In this document: positions 32,732-42,297 of the stretch, piece by piece
Layout of the letters: each line of letters begins with the position of its first letter
Position numbering within the stretch: position 1 is the first letter of the stretch
From: Marimonas arenosa
GTDB taxonomy: Bacteria; Pseudomonadota; Alphaproteobacteria; Rhodobacterales; Rhodobacteraceae
Length of the DNA stretch: 64,000 bases
NCBI RefSeq assembly: GCF_030848945.1
Contig: NZ_JANHAX010000005.1
Coordinates: 124,001-188,000 of the forward strand
Reading direction: 5' to 3'
The notes under the pieces: generated by a model
The model's database searches: none
What the model was told of the DNA's origin: nothing
Seen by the model: the letters and a program-made list of their open reading frames with translations, nothing else
Program-made: the position numbers and the translations under genes

Positions 32732-34084
32732 ATGATCGAGAAAATCCTTGTCGCCAACCGCGGAGAAATTGCGCTGCGCGTCATTCGGGCGGCGCGAGAA
32801 ATGGGCATCCAGTCGGTCGCGGTGCATTCCACCGCCGACAGCGACGCGATGCATGTCCGCATGGCCGACGAGTCGGTCTGCATCGGCCCCGCCCCGTCGC
32901 CGCAATCCTATCTCTCGATCCCCGCGATCATCGCCGCCTGCGAAATCACCGGCGCCCAAGCGATCCACCCGGGCTACGGCTTCCTCAGCGAAAATGCCAG
33001 TTTCGTCCAGATCATCGAGGATCACGGCCTCACCTTCATCGGCCCAACCGCCGAACATATCCGCATCATGGGCGACAAGATCACCGCCAAGGATACGATG
33101 AAGGCGCTAGGCGTGCCTTGCGTGCCGGGCTCGGACGGCGGCGTGCCCGATCTTGAAACCGCGCTGAAGATCGGCGAGGAGATCGGCTACCCGGTGATCA
33201 TCAAGGCGACGGCGGGTGGCGGCGGCAAGGGCATGAAGGTCGCCCGCAACGCCTCCGAGATGAAATCCGCCTTCCAGACGGCGCGCGCCGAGGGCAAGTC
33301 GAACTTCGGCAACGACGAGGTCTATGTCGAGAAATACCTGCAGACGCCGCGCCACATCGAGATCCAGGTTTTCGGTGACGGCAAGGGCACGGCGGTGCAT
33401 CTGGGCGAGCGCGATTGCTCGCTGCAGCGCCGTCACCAGAAGGTGTTTGAAGAGGCCCCCGGCCCGTCCATCAGTGCCGAAGAGCGCGCCCGCATCGGCA
33501 AGATCTGCGCCGATGCCGTGGCCAAGATCAACTACATCGGCGCCGGCACCATCGAATTCCTCTACGAGGATGGTGAATTCTACTTCATCGAGATGAACAC
33601 ACGCCTGCAGGTCGAACACCCCGTCACCGAAGCCATCTTCGGCGTCGACCTGGTGCGCGAGCAGATCCGCGTCGCCGAAGGCCTGCCGATGTCCTTCACC
33701 CAGGACGACCTGCAGATCAACGGTGCCGCCATCGAGGTGCGCATCAACGCCGAACGCCTGCCCAATTTCGCGCCCTGCCCGGGCCGGATCACCCAGTATC
33801 ACGCGCCCGGCGGGCTGGGCGTGCGGATGGATTCGGCGCTTTATGACGGCTATTCGATCCCGCCCTACTACGACTCGCTGATCGGCAAGCTGATCGTGCA
33901 TGGCCGCGACCGCCGCGAGGCGCTGGCCCGCCTGCACCGTGCCTTGGGCGAGCTGATCGTCGACGGCGTCGACACCACCGTGCCGCTGTTCAACGCGCTT
34001 CTGCAGGAAGACGACATCCTCGAGGGCAATTACAACATCCACTGGCTGGAACGCTGGCTCGCCGCAAACATGAACGATGGCTGA
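32732..34084 (+). CDS. accC: acetyl-CoA carboxylase biotin carboxylase subunit
   Basis: 450 residues, family length. ATP-grasp enzyme that carboxylates biotin on AccB with bicarbonate and ATP. Visible are the ATP-binding loop KATAGGGGKGMKVA, the EAPGPS and catalytic-base region, the metal-binding FIEMNTRLQVEHPVTE segment and the conserved N terminus MIEKILVANRGEIALR. It is downstream of accB and overlaps the start of aat. Confidence 0.97.
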   Translation: MIEKILVANRGEIALRVIRAAREMGIQSVAVHSTADSDAMHVRMADESVCIGPAPSPQSYLSIPAIIAACEITGAQAIHPGYGFLSENASFVQIIEDHGLTFIGPTAEHIRIMGDKITAKDTMKALGVPCVPGSDGGVPDLETALKIGEEIGYPVIIKATAGGGGKGMKVARNASEMKSAFQTARAEGKSNFGNDEVYVEKYLQTPRHIEIQVFGDGKGTAVHLGERDCSLQRRHQKVFEEAPGPSISAEERARIGKICADAVAKINYIGAGTIEFLYEDGEFYFIEMNTRLQVEHPVTEAIFGVDLVREQIRVAEGLPMSFTQDDLQINGAAIEVRINAERLPNFAPCPGRITQYHAPGGLGVRMDSALYDGYSIPPYYDSLIGKLIVHGRDRREALARLHRALGELIVDGVDTTVPLFNALLQEDDILEGNYNIHWLERWLAANMNDG

Positions 34085-34739
34085 TGCGCCCGGGCGCGCT
34101 GTCATGACCATCACACCCGAACTCATGCTGCACGCCTATGCCTCCGGTATTTTTCCAATGGCCGAGTCCCACGACGACCCGGAACTCTTCTGGGTCGACC
34201 CGCGCCGCCGCGGCATCATCCCGCTCGACGGCTTCCACATTTCCCGCTCGCTCGCTCGGCGCATGAAGAAAGGCGGCTATATCGCCACGATCAATGAAGA
34301 TTTCCCTGGCCTGATTCACGCCTGCGGAGACCGCGACGAGACCTGGATCAATCCCACCCTGATCGAGCTTTACCACCAACTCCACGCCATGGGTTTCGCT
34401 CACAGTTTCGAGATTCGCGACCTCGACGGCCTCTGGGGCGGGGTTTTCGGCCTCACCCTCGGCGGCGCCTTTTTCGGCGAATCCATGGTATCGCGGCGCA
34501 CCGACGGCTCGAAAATCGCCCTGGCGCATCTGGTCGATCACCTGAACCGGGCCGGTTTCACGCTATTCGACACCCAGTTCCTGACCCCGCATCTCGCCTC
34601 GCTGGGCGCCATCGAGATCCCGCGGGCCGACTACCGCCTCCGACTGGAAGACGCCCTCACCCATCAGGGCCGCTTCACCGAAACGCCGGTCGAACAGAAT
34701 CCCTATTCAGTGATACAGCGCAACACCCAGACGTCGTAA
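34077..34739 (+). CDS. aat: leucyl/phenylalanyl-tRNA-protein transferase
   Basis: 220 residues. It adds Leu or Phe to N-terminal Lys/Arg of proteins, marking them for ClpAP (N-end rule). Conserved segments: ASGIFPMAE, LFWVDPRRRGIIPL, GETWINPT-like DETWINPTLI, LDGLWGGVFGLTLGGAFFGESM. ATG 34077 overlaps the accC stop by 8 bases; a second in-frame ATG at 34104 (MTITPELML) is closer to the usual N terminus and could be the true start. Its last 37 bases overlap the convergent DUF2155 gene. Confidence 0.93.
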   Translation: MADAPGRAVMTITPELMLHAYASGIFPMAESHDDPELFWVDPRRRGIIPLDGFHISRSLARRMKKGGYIATINEDFPGLIHACGDRDETWINPTLIELYHQLHAMGFAHSFEIRDLDGLWGGVFGLTLGGAFFGESMVSRRTDGSKIALAHLVDHLNRAGFTLFDTQFLTPHLASLGAIEIPRADYRLRLEDALTHQGRFTETPVEQNPYSVIQRNTQTS

Positions 34740-35062
34740 CGCCGGTGATCCATCGCGTTCAGCGCCGGAGACGACGCAATCATCCAGCCCGTGAAGATCG
34801 GATCCTCCGAACTGACCTCACCGATCGCCAGATAGGCATAGGCATCGCCTGACGGGTTGCCCGCGGGATAGCGACATTCCCCCAACGCGATCATGATGCG
34901 GCCCATCGGCACCACGTCGCCGTTCAAGACCCGCAGGTCCTGGACCTCGCCCGTCAGTTTGTCGAGACCGCGCAGCATCGCCCCCTTGGCGACCTCGACC
35001 TCCTCGGCCTGCACGGCCGCCGCACAGAGCGCCATCCCCAGCGCAACCAGCGGTCGGATCAT
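34703..35062 (-). CDS. DUF2155 periplasmic protein
   Basis: 119 residues with signal peptide (MIRPLVALGMALCAAAVQA) and a DUF2155 domain (AMLRGLDKLTGEVQDLRVLNGD ... FTGWMIASSPALNAMDHRRYDVWVLRC). The two cysteines near the middle and end may pair. The family is widespread in alphaproteobacteria next to NDUFA12 and Mla genes but has no proven function. Start overlaps the mlaD stop (ATGA). The 3' end overlaps aat on the opposite strand by 37 bases. Confidence 0.85.
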   Translation of the reverse strand: MIRPLVALGMALCAAAVQAEEVEVAKGAMLRGLDKLTGEVQDLRVLNGDVVPMGRIMIALGECRYPAGNPSGDAYAYLAIGEVSSEDPIFTGWMIASSPALNAMDHRRYDVWVLRCITE

Positions 35063-35532
35063 TGCGAGGCCTCGCCGCCGCCGTCCTCTTCGCCGCCACT
35101 GCCGACATATTTCAGCAGCAGGTTGATCAGCGAAACCGCGCCCTGGGTGTCGAGGATCTCGTCCCCCGGCTGGTAGCCAAACGGCGAACCGCCGGGAAAG
35201 ATTTCCACGAAGTTTCCGCCCAGGAGGCCCTCGGAAGACACCACCACCGCGCTGTCATCCGGAATCTCGATGCCCTTGACCACCGAGAACGTGGTGTCGG
35301 CACGGAAGGTCTCCGGGTTCAGCTCCACGTCCGTGACCGTGCCGACCTTGACCCCGGCCAGCCGCACGTCGGTGCCCACGGTCACGCCTTCAACCGAGCG
35401 GAACGACGCAGACAACGGATAACCGCCTGTTCCAGTGGCGAACCCGGTGGCCTGGCCAGCATAGATCACAAACCCGATCGCCACGGCCAGAACCGCACCG
35501 CCGACCAGAACTTCTCCGGTATTTTCCGCCAT
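35059..35532 (-). CDS. mlaD: outer-membrane lipid asymmetry protein MlaD
   Basis: 157 residues: one N-terminal membrane helix (VLVGGAVLAVAIGFVIYAG) followed by a single MCE domain (FRSVEGVTVGTDVRLAGVKVGTVTDV ... GLLGGNFVEIFPGG). MlaD hexamers form the periplasmic part of the MlaFEDB retrograde phospholipid transporter. Here it is isolated from mlaE/F and sits between NDUFA12 and DUF2155, as in many relatives. GAGGAC before the ATG. Confidence 0.9.
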   Translation of the reverse strand: MAENTGEVLVGGAVLAVAIGFVIYAGQATGFATGTGGYPLSASFRSVEGVTVGTDVRLAGVKVGTVTDVELNPETFRADTTFSVVKGIEIPDDSAVVVSSEGLLGGNFVEIFPGGSPFGYQPGDEILDTQGAVSLINLLLKYVGSGGEEDGGGEASQ

Positions 35533-35554
35533 GTGTCCTCAGCCTTTTCCGGGC

Positions 35555-35938
35555 TTATTCCGGGGTCCACGCCTCGTAGTCGCGGCGCTCCTTCGGCTCC
35601 TCCGCCCGCAGCGATCCGCTTGGCGCATAAGCCAGCATCGTGCCGGTCAGGTTTTCCTGGTGTGGTTTCTCCCAGGCCTTGTGCGCCAGCGGCTGCTCGC
35701 TCGGCACCGCATCGAACGTATGGTGCAGCCAGCCATGCCAGTCAGCACTCACCCGGGTGGCCTCGGCCTCGCCGTTGTAGATCACCCAGCGCTTTTTACC
35801 GTCGCGCGACCGGTAGAAGCGGTTGCCCTGCTCATCCTCGCCGACCTGGACGCCCTTGCGCCAGGTATAAAGCTGAGTGTTCAGCGTCGACCCGTTCCAC
35901 CAGGTGACCGCACGCAGAAGGGTTTTGATGATGCCCAT
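35555..35938 (-). CDS. NADH:ubiquinone oxidoreductase subunit NDUFA12
   Basis: 127 residues homologous to the B17.2/NDUFA12 accessory subunit of alphaproteobacterial and mitochondrial complex I: [57 protein letters not shown] and the [11 protein letters not shown] motif. It binds the peripheral arm. ATG 35938 follows a clear GGAGG. First gene of the NDUFA12-mlaD-DUF2155 unit; the main nuo operon ends at the other side of the window (nuoN). Confidence 0.93.
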   Translation of the reverse strand: MGIIKTLLRAVTWWNGSTLNTQLYTWRKGVQVGEDEQGNRFYRSRDGKKRWVIYNGEAEATRVSADWHGWLHHTFDAVPSEQPLAHKAWEKPHQENLTGTMLAYAPSGSLRAEEPKERRDYEAWTPE

Positions 35939-36131
35939 GGATGCCTCCGCATGTCCTGCACCCGATATGGCGCAACTTGGGGCCAAGGTCCAGCCCGCGC
36001 GGCCCGGGATGCATCACTTCTGACATAAATTCGCGCAATCCTTGATTTTCCTTTGTATCCCCCAACGCGGTTGTGACAATTTCAAGGAAACACGTGCGCC
36101 GCAAATGGCGCCACCCAGGCAGAGCAGGACC

Positions 36132-36857
36132 ATGAACCAACACTCCCCCATCCCCACCGGGGCGGACGGTGTCGCCGCCGCATTTATGGGCATCGAGGTG
36201 CCCGGATCCCCGTTTCTCAACGACACCCGCATCGACCGGATCAACTCCGGGCGCTACGAAGGCCAGGAAATCGCCGCGGCGCTGCATGTCATCGGCAGCG
36301 ACGACCGTGTGATCGAGCTCGGGGCCGGTATCGGCCTGGTCGGCGCGGTCATCGCCCGCAACGCCAGACCGGCGGCACAGATGGCATTCGAGGCCAACCC
36401 GGCATTGATCCCGCATATCGAGGCGCTCTATGCGCGCAACAAGATCAAGTCCAAGATCACCCTGCGCAACGAGGTGCTGCTCACCCAGCCGGAATCGCCC
36501 GAATACGTCACCTTCCACATCCGCAACAGCTTTCTCGGCTCCTCGCTGGTGCAGGACCCGCGTCGCCAAAGCACCCCGGTCGAAGTGCCCACCGCCAGCT
36601 ATGACGCCTTGCGCAGCCGCTTCAGGCCCAGCGTTCTGGTGATGGATATCGAAGGCGGCGAACTCGATTTCCTGGAACATGCCGACCTCACGGGCCTGCG
36701 CGCCCTGGTGATCGAGTTCCATCCCGGTCTCTATGGCGTTTCCGGCATGCGCCACTGCAAGTCGATCCTGCGCGACGCCGGGTTCCGCAAGATCGAAGAC
36801 TATTCCACCCGCACCGTTTGGGCGTGCGAGCGCGCGGAGGACGCGGCCGGCACATGA
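36132..36857 (+). CDS. FkbM family methyltransferase
   Basis: 241 residues with SAM motif I VIELGAGIGLVGAVIA, acidic residue of motif II (AFEANP) and the FkbM hallmark MDIEGGELDFLEH. FkbM enzymes O-methylate sugars or polyketides. The start at ATG 36132 follows CAGAGCAGGA; an upstream extension of the frame is not convincing. It is translationally coupled (ATGA) to a GT61 glycosyltransferase, so methylation of a glycan made by that enzyme is likely. Confidence 0.8.
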   Translation: MNQHSPIPTGADGVAAAFMGIEVPGSPFLNDTRIDRINSGRYEGQEIAAALHVIGSDDRVIELGAGIGLVGAVIARNARPAAQMAFEANPALIPHIEALYARNKIKSKITLRNEVLLTQPESPEYVTFHIRNSFLGSSLVQDPRRQSTPVEVPTASYDALRSRFRPSVLVMDIEGGELDFLEHADLTGLRALVIEFHPGLYGVSGMRHCKSILRDAGFRKIEDYSTRTVWACERAEDAAGT

Positions 36858-37981
36858 AATCCCGTCCCTTCGACCTGTCGCCGCCCAAGCCGCATCGCGG
36901 CTGGTCGTCGGACCTGCTCGAGCTGGAAAACGCATATGCCGTGCCGCCGCAGGAAAGCGATTTCATCCAGCCGGCGGGCGTGCTGCACGCCGATGGCCGC
37001 TATTGCCCACGCGGTGCGCTCTGGCGCAAGCACCGCCCGATGACGCTGCGACCCGAACGGCCTCTTGGCGACGTTCCCCGGCTTGGAGGCACCTGGCTCT
37101 GGGGCGGCATGCTCTGGGGCCATTTTGGTCATTTCCTCGTCGAAAGCACCAATCGGCTCTGGCCCCTGCCCCAGCTTGAAGACCGGCTCGACGGCCTTCT
37201 CTACATCCCCAAGCGGCCCCGGCGCGAGGACAAGGTGTTCACCTTCCAGTCCGATTTCCTGCACCTGCTCGGGTGCGACCTGCCGGTTCGCGTGATCACC
37301 GACCCCACCCGGGTCGAGCGGCTTTTCGTGCCCGGCCAGGGCTTCGGCCTGGGCGAGATCGCCGCCGGCACACCCGCCTTCCGCGACACGATCCACAGCC
37401 GCTTCGGACGTGACATCGCCCCCGACGGCCCCGCCCGGCTCTACATCAGCCGCAGTCGCCTTGGTCCTGGCAAGGGCGGGCTGATCTACGAAGACGACAT
37501 CGAAGCCCGCCTGGCCGACCACGGCTACGAGATCTTCCACCCCCAGGCGCACGATCTGCCGACTCAGGTCGCGCGCTACAAGGCCGCCGATACGATCCTC
37601 GCCTCCGAAGGCTCGGCGCTGCATCTCGTCGGCATGACCGCACGCGCCGACCAGCGCATCGGCACGCTACTCAGGCGGCGCTCGCACGCCACCGCAATGA
37701 TCGAGAAACACATCACCAGCTTCTCAGGTCGCGCCCCTGTCATCGTCGACGCACTCATTCGCAACTGGCGCCCGAAGAACACCCCGCGCAAACACATGTG
37801 GCAAGGCGAACACGACCTGCCACAACTGCAAAAAATCCTGGAAACCGAGGGGTTTATCGACGCCGGGGGCACAGCCTGGCAAGCCCGCTCCGAAGCCCAG
37901 ACCGCACAGGAACTGGGCCCGCGGTTCGAATTGGCCAAGTCTTATGCCCGGCACCAGAAGGCCGGCGTCACCGCAGCGTAA
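36854..37981 (+). CDS. glycosyltransferase family 61 protein (DUF563)
   Basis: 375 residues. The central block WGHFGHFLVESTNRLWPL and the later YISRSRLGPGKGGLIYEDDIEARLADHGYEIFHPQ and ILASEGSALHLVGM segments are the DUF563/GT61 signature. Donor and acceptor sugars are unknown. Coupled to the FkbM methyltransferase; both probably modify a cell-surface or exported polysaccharide. Convergent with clpX (11 bp). Confidence 0.8.
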   Translation: MKSRPFDLSPPKPHRGWSSDLLELENAYAVPPQESDFIQPAGVLHADGRYCPRGALWRKHRPMTLRPERPLGDVPRLGGTWLWGGMLWGHFGHFLVESTNRLWPLPQLEDRLDGLLYIPKRPRREDKVFTFQSDFLHLLGCDLPVRVITDPTRVERLFVPGQGFGLGEIAAGTPAFRDTIHSRFGRDIAPDGPARLYISRSRLGPGKGGLIYEDDIEARLADHGYEIFHPQAHDLPTQVARYKAADTILASEGSALHLVGMTARADQRIGTLLRRRSHATAMIEKHITSFSGRAPVIVDALIRNWRPKNTPRKHMWQGEHDLPQLQKILETEGFIDAGGTAWQARSEAQTAQELGPRFELAKSYARHQKAGVTAA

Positions 37982-37992
37982 GGCCGCCGGGC

Positions 37993-39267
37993 TCAGCCCG
38001 CGCTGGCGCCTTCCTGGGCCTTGCTGTCAGCATAGATGATCAGCGGTTTCGCCTCCGAGTGGATCACCGCTTCCTCGTTCACCACCACCTCTTCGACATT
38101 CTCCATGCCCGGCAGTTCGAACATCGTGTCCAGTAGCACGTCCTCGAGGATCGACCGCAGCCCGCGCGCGCCGGTCTTGCGTTCGATGGCCCGCTTGGCA
38201 ATGGCCTTGAGTGCATCGTCGGTGAAGCTCAGCTGCGCATCCTCCAGCTCGAACAGCCGCTGGTACTGTTTGACCAGCGCGTTCTTGGGCTGGGTCAGGA
38301 TGGTGACCAGCGCCTCCTCGTCAAGATCCTCCAGCGTCGCGATCACCGGCAGACGGCCGACGAATTCCGGGATCAGGCCGAATTTCAGCAGATCTTCGGG
38401 CTCGAGATCCTTGAAGATCTCTCCGACGTTGCGCGCGTCGTTGTCGCGCACATCAGCCCCGAAGCCCATGGCCGAGCCTTTGCCGCGCTGCGCGATGATC
38501 TTGTCCAGCCCGGCAAAGGCGCCACCGCAGATGAACAGGATGTTGGTGGTGTCGACCTGCAGAAATTCCTGCTGCGGATGCTTGCGCCCGCCCTGCGGCG
38601 GCACGCTGGCCACGGTGCCTTCCATCAGTTTCAGCAGCGCCTGCTGCACGCCTTCGCCGCTGACGTCGCGGGTGATCGAGGGGTTTTCCGACTTGCGAGT
38701 GATCTTGTCGACCTCGTCGATATAGACAATGCCGCGCTGGGCGCGGTCGACATTGTATTCGCTCGACTGCAACAGCTTGAGGATAATGTTCTCGACATCC
38801 TCGCCAACATAGCCGGCCTCGGTCAGCGTCGTGGCGTCCGCCATGGTAAACGGTACATCAAGAATCCGCGCCAGCGTCTGCGCCAGCAGCGTCTTGCCGC
38901 AGCCGGTCGGACCGATCAGAAGGATGTTCGACTTCGCCAGTTCGATGTCGGACGACTTCTGCGAGTGGTTGAGCCGTTTATAGTGGTTGTGCACCGCCAC
39001 CGACAGCACCCGCTTGGCCATCTTCTGGCCGATCACGTAGTCGTCCAGAACGTCGCAGATCTCATGCGGCGTCGGCACACCTTCGGCGCTTTTCAGCCCG
39101 GCGTTCTTGGTCTCTTCGCGGATGATGTCCATACATAGCTCGACGCATTCATCGCAGATGAACACGGTCGGCCCGGCAATCAGCTTGCGCACCTCATGCT
39201 GGCTCTTGCCGCAGAAGCTGCAGTAGAGCGTGTTCTTGCTGTCGCTACCGCCAGAGTTGTTCGACAT
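37993..39267 (-). CDS. clpX: ATP-dependent Clp protease ATP-binding subunit ClpX
   Basis: 424 residues. The N-terminal zinc domain has Cys16, Cys19, Cys38 and Cys41; the AAA+ module carries Walker A GPTGCGKT, Walker [12 protein letters not shown], the pore loop GYVGED and sensor residues [10 protein letters not shown]. It unfolds ssrA-tagged and regulatory substrates (including CtrA in alphaproteobacteria) for ClpP. ATG 39267 follows AAGGA; an in-frame extension upstream is ignored. It is downstream of clpP, 135 bp away. Confidence 0.97.
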   Translation of the reverse strand: MSNNSGGSDSKNTLYCSFCGKSQHEVRKLIAGPTVFICDECVELCMDIIREETKNAGLKSAEGVPTPHEICDVLDDYVIGQKMAKRVLSVAVHNHYKRLNHSQKSSDIELAKSNILLIGPTGCGKTLLAQTLARILDVPFTMADATTLTEAGYVGEDVENIILKLLQSSEYNVDRAQRGIVYIDEVDKITRKSENPSITRDVSGEGVQQALLKLMEGTVASVPPQGGRKHPQQEFLQVDTTNILFICGGAFAGLDKIIAQRGKGSAMGFGADVRDNDARNVGEIFKDLEPEDLLKFGLIPEFVGRLPVIATLEDLDEEALVTILTQPKNALVKQYQRLFELEDAQLSFTDDALKAIAKRAIERKTGARGLRSILEDVLLDTMFELPGMENVEEVVVNEEAVIHSEAKPLIIYADSKAQEGASAG

Positions 39268-39402
39268 GATCGTCCTTTCAGGCCCGTCTCGCGTTTCATT
39301 GCCGTCGCCGGCTTGTCCCCTTGCCCGGCTCAAGCTTAGGCCAAGCCCCGGCGGGTCACAATGTCAAATTCGCCCCTGCGCCGATTGGCGTCCGAGACGT
39401 GC

Positions 39403-40032
39403 TTATCCCTCGTCGTCCGTCTTGGCGCGGCTTTCCACGATCTCGTCGATCAGGCCCCAGCCCTTGGCCTCTTCCGGCGACATGAAATTGTCGCGTTCCA
39501 GCGCGGCCTCGACCTCTTTCAGCTTGCGGCCGGTATGTTTGACATAGATCTCGTTCAGCCGCTTCTTCAGCTTCAGCGTCTCTTCGGCATGGATCATGAT
39601 ATCCGTCGCCTGTCCCTGATAGCCGCCCGAGGGCTGGTGCACCATGATCCTGCTGTTGGGCAGGCTGTAACGCATCCCCGCCTCGCCCGCGGTCAACAGA
39701 AGCGATCCCATCGACGCCGCCTGGCCGATCACCAGCGTCGACACCTTCGGCTTGATGTATTGCATCGTGTCATAGATCGAGAGCCCCGACGTCACCACGC
39801 CGCCGGGCGAGTTGATATACATCGAGATTTCCTTACTGGGGTTCTCGGCCTCGAGATGCAGAAGCTGCGCCACGATCAGGCTCGACATGCCGTCATGCAC
39901 CGGGCCTGACACGAAGATGATCCGCTCCTTCAGCAGGCGCGAAAAGATGTCATACGCCCGCTCGCCCCGGCTGGTCTGTTCGACCACCATGGGCACGAGG
40001 GTATTCATGTAAATCTCGAAGGGATCTTTCAT
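39403..40032 (-). CDS. clpP: ATP-dependent Clp protease proteolytic subunit ClpP
   Basis: 209 residues with catalytic Ser107 (QAASMGS), His132 (MVHQPSGG) and Asp181 (ALERDNFM). It forms the barrel peptidase for ClpX and ClpA. A short N-terminal propeptide-like segment precedes the mature start region ([22 protein letters not shown]). CAGGAACAG before the ATG. It precedes clpX on the same strand; the gap has no strong terminator, so the two may be cotranscribed. Confidence 0.97.
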   Translation of the reverse strand: MKDPFEIYMNTLVPMVVEQTSRGERAYDIFSRLLKERIIFVSGPVHDGMSSLIVAQLLHLEAENPSKEISMYINSPGGVVTSGLSIYDTMQYIKPKVSTLVIGQAASMGSLLLTAGEAGMRYSLPNSRIMVHQPSGGYQGQATDIMIHAEETLKLKKRLNEIYVKHTGRKLKEVEAALERDNFMSPEEAKGWGLIDEIVESRAKTDDEG

Positions 40033-40180
40033 CTGTTCCTGCCTGTTCTCAACTTGCGTTTCGTTTTAGCGCCGAGGTGCTAACGGAGTCTTAGTCATGC
40101 GCTCAAGGGGCTGCAAGGGCACCGGCGAAAAACGCCCCATCACGAACGCGAAAAGGGCGCCGCCCACGCCACGCCCCTTT

Positions 40181-40230
40181 CTTCATCTTGCCCGAAATAC
40201 TCCGGGGGGTCCGGGGGGCTGGCCCCCCGG
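40181..40230 (-). repeat. intergenic hairpin-plus-core module, copy 1 (downstream of soxF)
   Basis: Read on the minus strand, a 9-bp GC hairpin (CCGGGGGGC/GCCCCCCGG, 40211-40230) is followed by the core GGAGTATTTCGGGCAAGATGAAG (40181-40209 includes it). It starts 14 bases after the soxF stop. The same core recurs at 44868, 50820 and 63066. Confidence 0.75.
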
Positions 40231-40243
40231 CGCCCGGCATCGT

Positions 40244-41509
40244 TCAGCCGAACATGTCCGCGGTGATACCGGCGTACCAGCCGACCGATTCCTCGAAGGT
40301 CTGCTTGCGCAGCGCATCGTCCTCGCCGACCTGGCTGATAAAGCCGTCGACCTTGGCGATCTTCTCGTCGGTGGCCTTGTAGGTCGCGCCCACCTTGACG
40401 CCATCGTCGGTGTCCAGCAGCGACCAGCAGGTGTTCGAGAACTTGGCCGGGAACACCTTCGACCCCGTGAGCGCGCCGCGCACGGCCATGGCGCACACCT
40501 TGGCCTGGCTGTTGGCCGAGAAGCCCGATTTCGGCATGTCGCCCTGGCTGCAGGAATCGCCCAGCACATGGATGTTCTCGTCCATCTTGCTGACCATGCT
40601 GTGGCCATCGACCGGCGCCCAGCGGCCATCGGTAATGCCGGCCATGTCGCAGATCTTGCCCGCCTTCATCGCCGGGATGACGTTGCAGGCATCGACCTTG
40701 GTCACCTCGCCGTCGATGCTGACGGTCATCTCGTCGGCATTCACTTCCACCTTGTCGCCGCCGAAATCCTGGCCGATCCAGTCGATCATGCCGTCGTAGT
40801 GACGCGACCAGCCATCCTGGAACAGCGCCATCTTCGAGAATTTCGGTTTCGGGTCGGCAACGATGATCTTCGCCGTCGGATTGATGTTCTTCAGCAGGTG
40901 CGCAACCATCGAAACCCGCTCATACGGTCCCGGCGGGCAGCGGAACGGGTTCGGCGGGGCGACCATGGCAAAGGTGCCACCGGCAGGCATGCTCTCGATC
41001 TGCGCTTTCAGCAGCTCGGTCTGCGACCCGGCCTTGTAGGCATGCGGCATCTTGTTCTGCGCCGCAACGCTCCATCCCGGCACGGCACCGTCGACGAAAT
41101 CGATCCCCGGGCTCAGAACCAGTTTGTCATAGGGCAGCACCGCGCCGCCTGCCAGCGTCACCGTCTTGGCGTCGCGGTCGATGCCCACGGCCCAATCGTG
41201 GACCACGTTGACGCCCTGCTTGGCCAGCCCGCCATAGCTGTGGCCGATCGAGCTCAACTCGCGGAAGCCGCCGATATAAAGGTTCGAGAAGAAGCAGGTG
41301 TAATACATCCGCGTCGGCTCGACCAACGTGACATCGATCTCGCCGTTGCTGTCCTTGGCGATATAGCGCGCCGCCGTGGCGCCGCCGGCACCGCCGCCGA
41401 CGACCACGACCTTGGGTTTGCCGTGGCTGGCCGCACGCACATGCGGTGCGCTGAGCGCCGCCGCGGCGGCTGCCCCGGTTCCGATAAAGGCGCGTCTGTC
41501 GAGTTTCAT
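40244..41509 (-). CDS. soxF: sulfide dehydrogenase flavoprotein SoxF (FccB-like)
   Basis: 421 residues with a Tat signal (LDRRAFIGTGAAAAAALSA), FAD-binding VVVVGGGAGGATAARYIA, and the redox-cysteine regions YYTCFFSN and, later, SCSQGDMPKSGFSANSQAKVC. It is the flavoprotein of SoxEF, the flavocytochrome c sulfide dehydrogenase homologue that oxidises sulfide in the periplasm. The C-terminal FCSD domain (SNTCWSLLDTDDGVKVGA) is present. It is downstream of soxE (68-bp gap). In Paracoccus SoxF is not required for thiosulfate oxidation but reactivates or supports the Sox system. Confidence 0.92.
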   Translation of the reverse strand: MKLDRRAFIGTGAAAAAALSAPHVRAASHGKPKVVVVGGGAGGATAARYIAKDSNGEIDVTLVEPTRMYYTCFFSNLYIGGFRELSSIGHSYGGLAKQGVNVVHDWAVGIDRDAKTVTLAGGAVLPYDKLVLSPGIDFVDGAVPGWSVAAQNKMPHAYKAGSQTELLKAQIESMPAGGTFAMVAPPNPFRCPPGPYERVSMVAHLLKNINPTAKIIVADPKPKFSKMALFQDGWSRHYDGMIDWIGQDFGGDKVEVNADEMTVSIDGEVTKVDACNVIPAMKAGKICDMAGITDGRWAPVDGHSMVSKMDENIHVLGDSCSQGDMPKSGFSANSQAKVCAMAVRGALTGSKVFPAKFSNTCWSLLDTDDGVKVGATYKATDEKIAKVDGFISQVGEDDALRKQTFEESVGWYAGITADMFG

Positions 41510-41577
41510 GTCATTTTCCTCCCATGACCATGAGTGAGAATATTTGCGTGGTATTGCTGTGTTTCATCGTCGCCGGC

Positions 41578-42297
41578 TTACTCCAGCTTGCCGAAATACG
41601 CGGCCAGCGCCGCGATCTCTTCATCGGTGAGCCGCCCGGCCATCATCTGCATCACCGGATGCGGCCTGATCTTGCGCTTGTAGGCATGCATGGCGATGAC
41701 GAAATCCTCTTCCGGCCAGCTGACGATGCCCGGGATGCCATCGTAATCACCATCGGCCTGATGACAGGTGGTGCATTCGTTCGACAGGTACTCGCCATAG
41801 TCCGGATCGCCCACCATTGCCAGGATCTCCGGCGGCAACTCGACCTCGGGCGGGCGTGCCGTCGGCGCGGCTTCGGGAATGTTTTGCGGGTTGTCCGAGA
41901 ATTGCCGCAGATAGGCCAGCACGTCGTCGCGTTCCGTCTTGTCGTCCAGCCCGTCGAAACTCATCCGGGTATCGGAAACCAGTGCCTTGGGATTGGTGAG
42001 ATAGGCGTCGAGATGCTCCAGATCCCACACCATTCCCAGCTTGCCCTCACGCGTCAAGCCTTTGGAATATTTGTAGTTTTCAATCGAACCGGCGGTTCGG
42101 CCGAAGATCCCGTTGAGATGTGGCCCGATGCCGTTTTCGGCTCCGGCCCCAACCTCGTGACAGCCGACGCAATAGTCGAACACCTCGGCCCCCGCCTCGG
42201 CATCGCCGATCGGCTCGGCATGGCCCTCTCCCCAGGCCGGGGCCGCCACCGCCACCCCGAGCGCCAGCGCCGCAGCGCCCAGAACTCTACCAGACAT
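41578..42297 (-). CDS. soxE: diheme cytochrome c SoxE
   Basis: 239 residues with a Sec signal peptide and two c-type heme sites: Cys43-x2-Cys46-His47 (CVGCH) and Cys175-x2-Cys178-His179 (CTTCH). It is the heme partner of SoxF and passes electrons to the respiratory chain. ATG 42297 overlaps the end of the upstream SoxW-like gene, with CAGGGGA as ribosome site, so the two are coupled. Methionine ligands are candidates in MSFDGL and MQMMAGRL. Confidence 0.88.
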   Translation of the reverse strand: MSGRVLGAAALALGVAVAAPAWGEGHAEPIGDAEAGAEVFDYCVGCHEVGAGAENGIGPHLNGIFGRTAGSIENYKYSKGLTREGKLGMVWDLEHLDAYLTNPKALVSDTRMSFDGLDDKTERDDVLAYLRQFSDNPQNIPEAAPTARPPEVELPPEILAMVGDPDYGEYLSNECTTCHQADGDYDGIPGIVSWPEEDFVIAMHAYKRKIRPHPVMQMMAGRLTDEEIAALAAYFGKLE

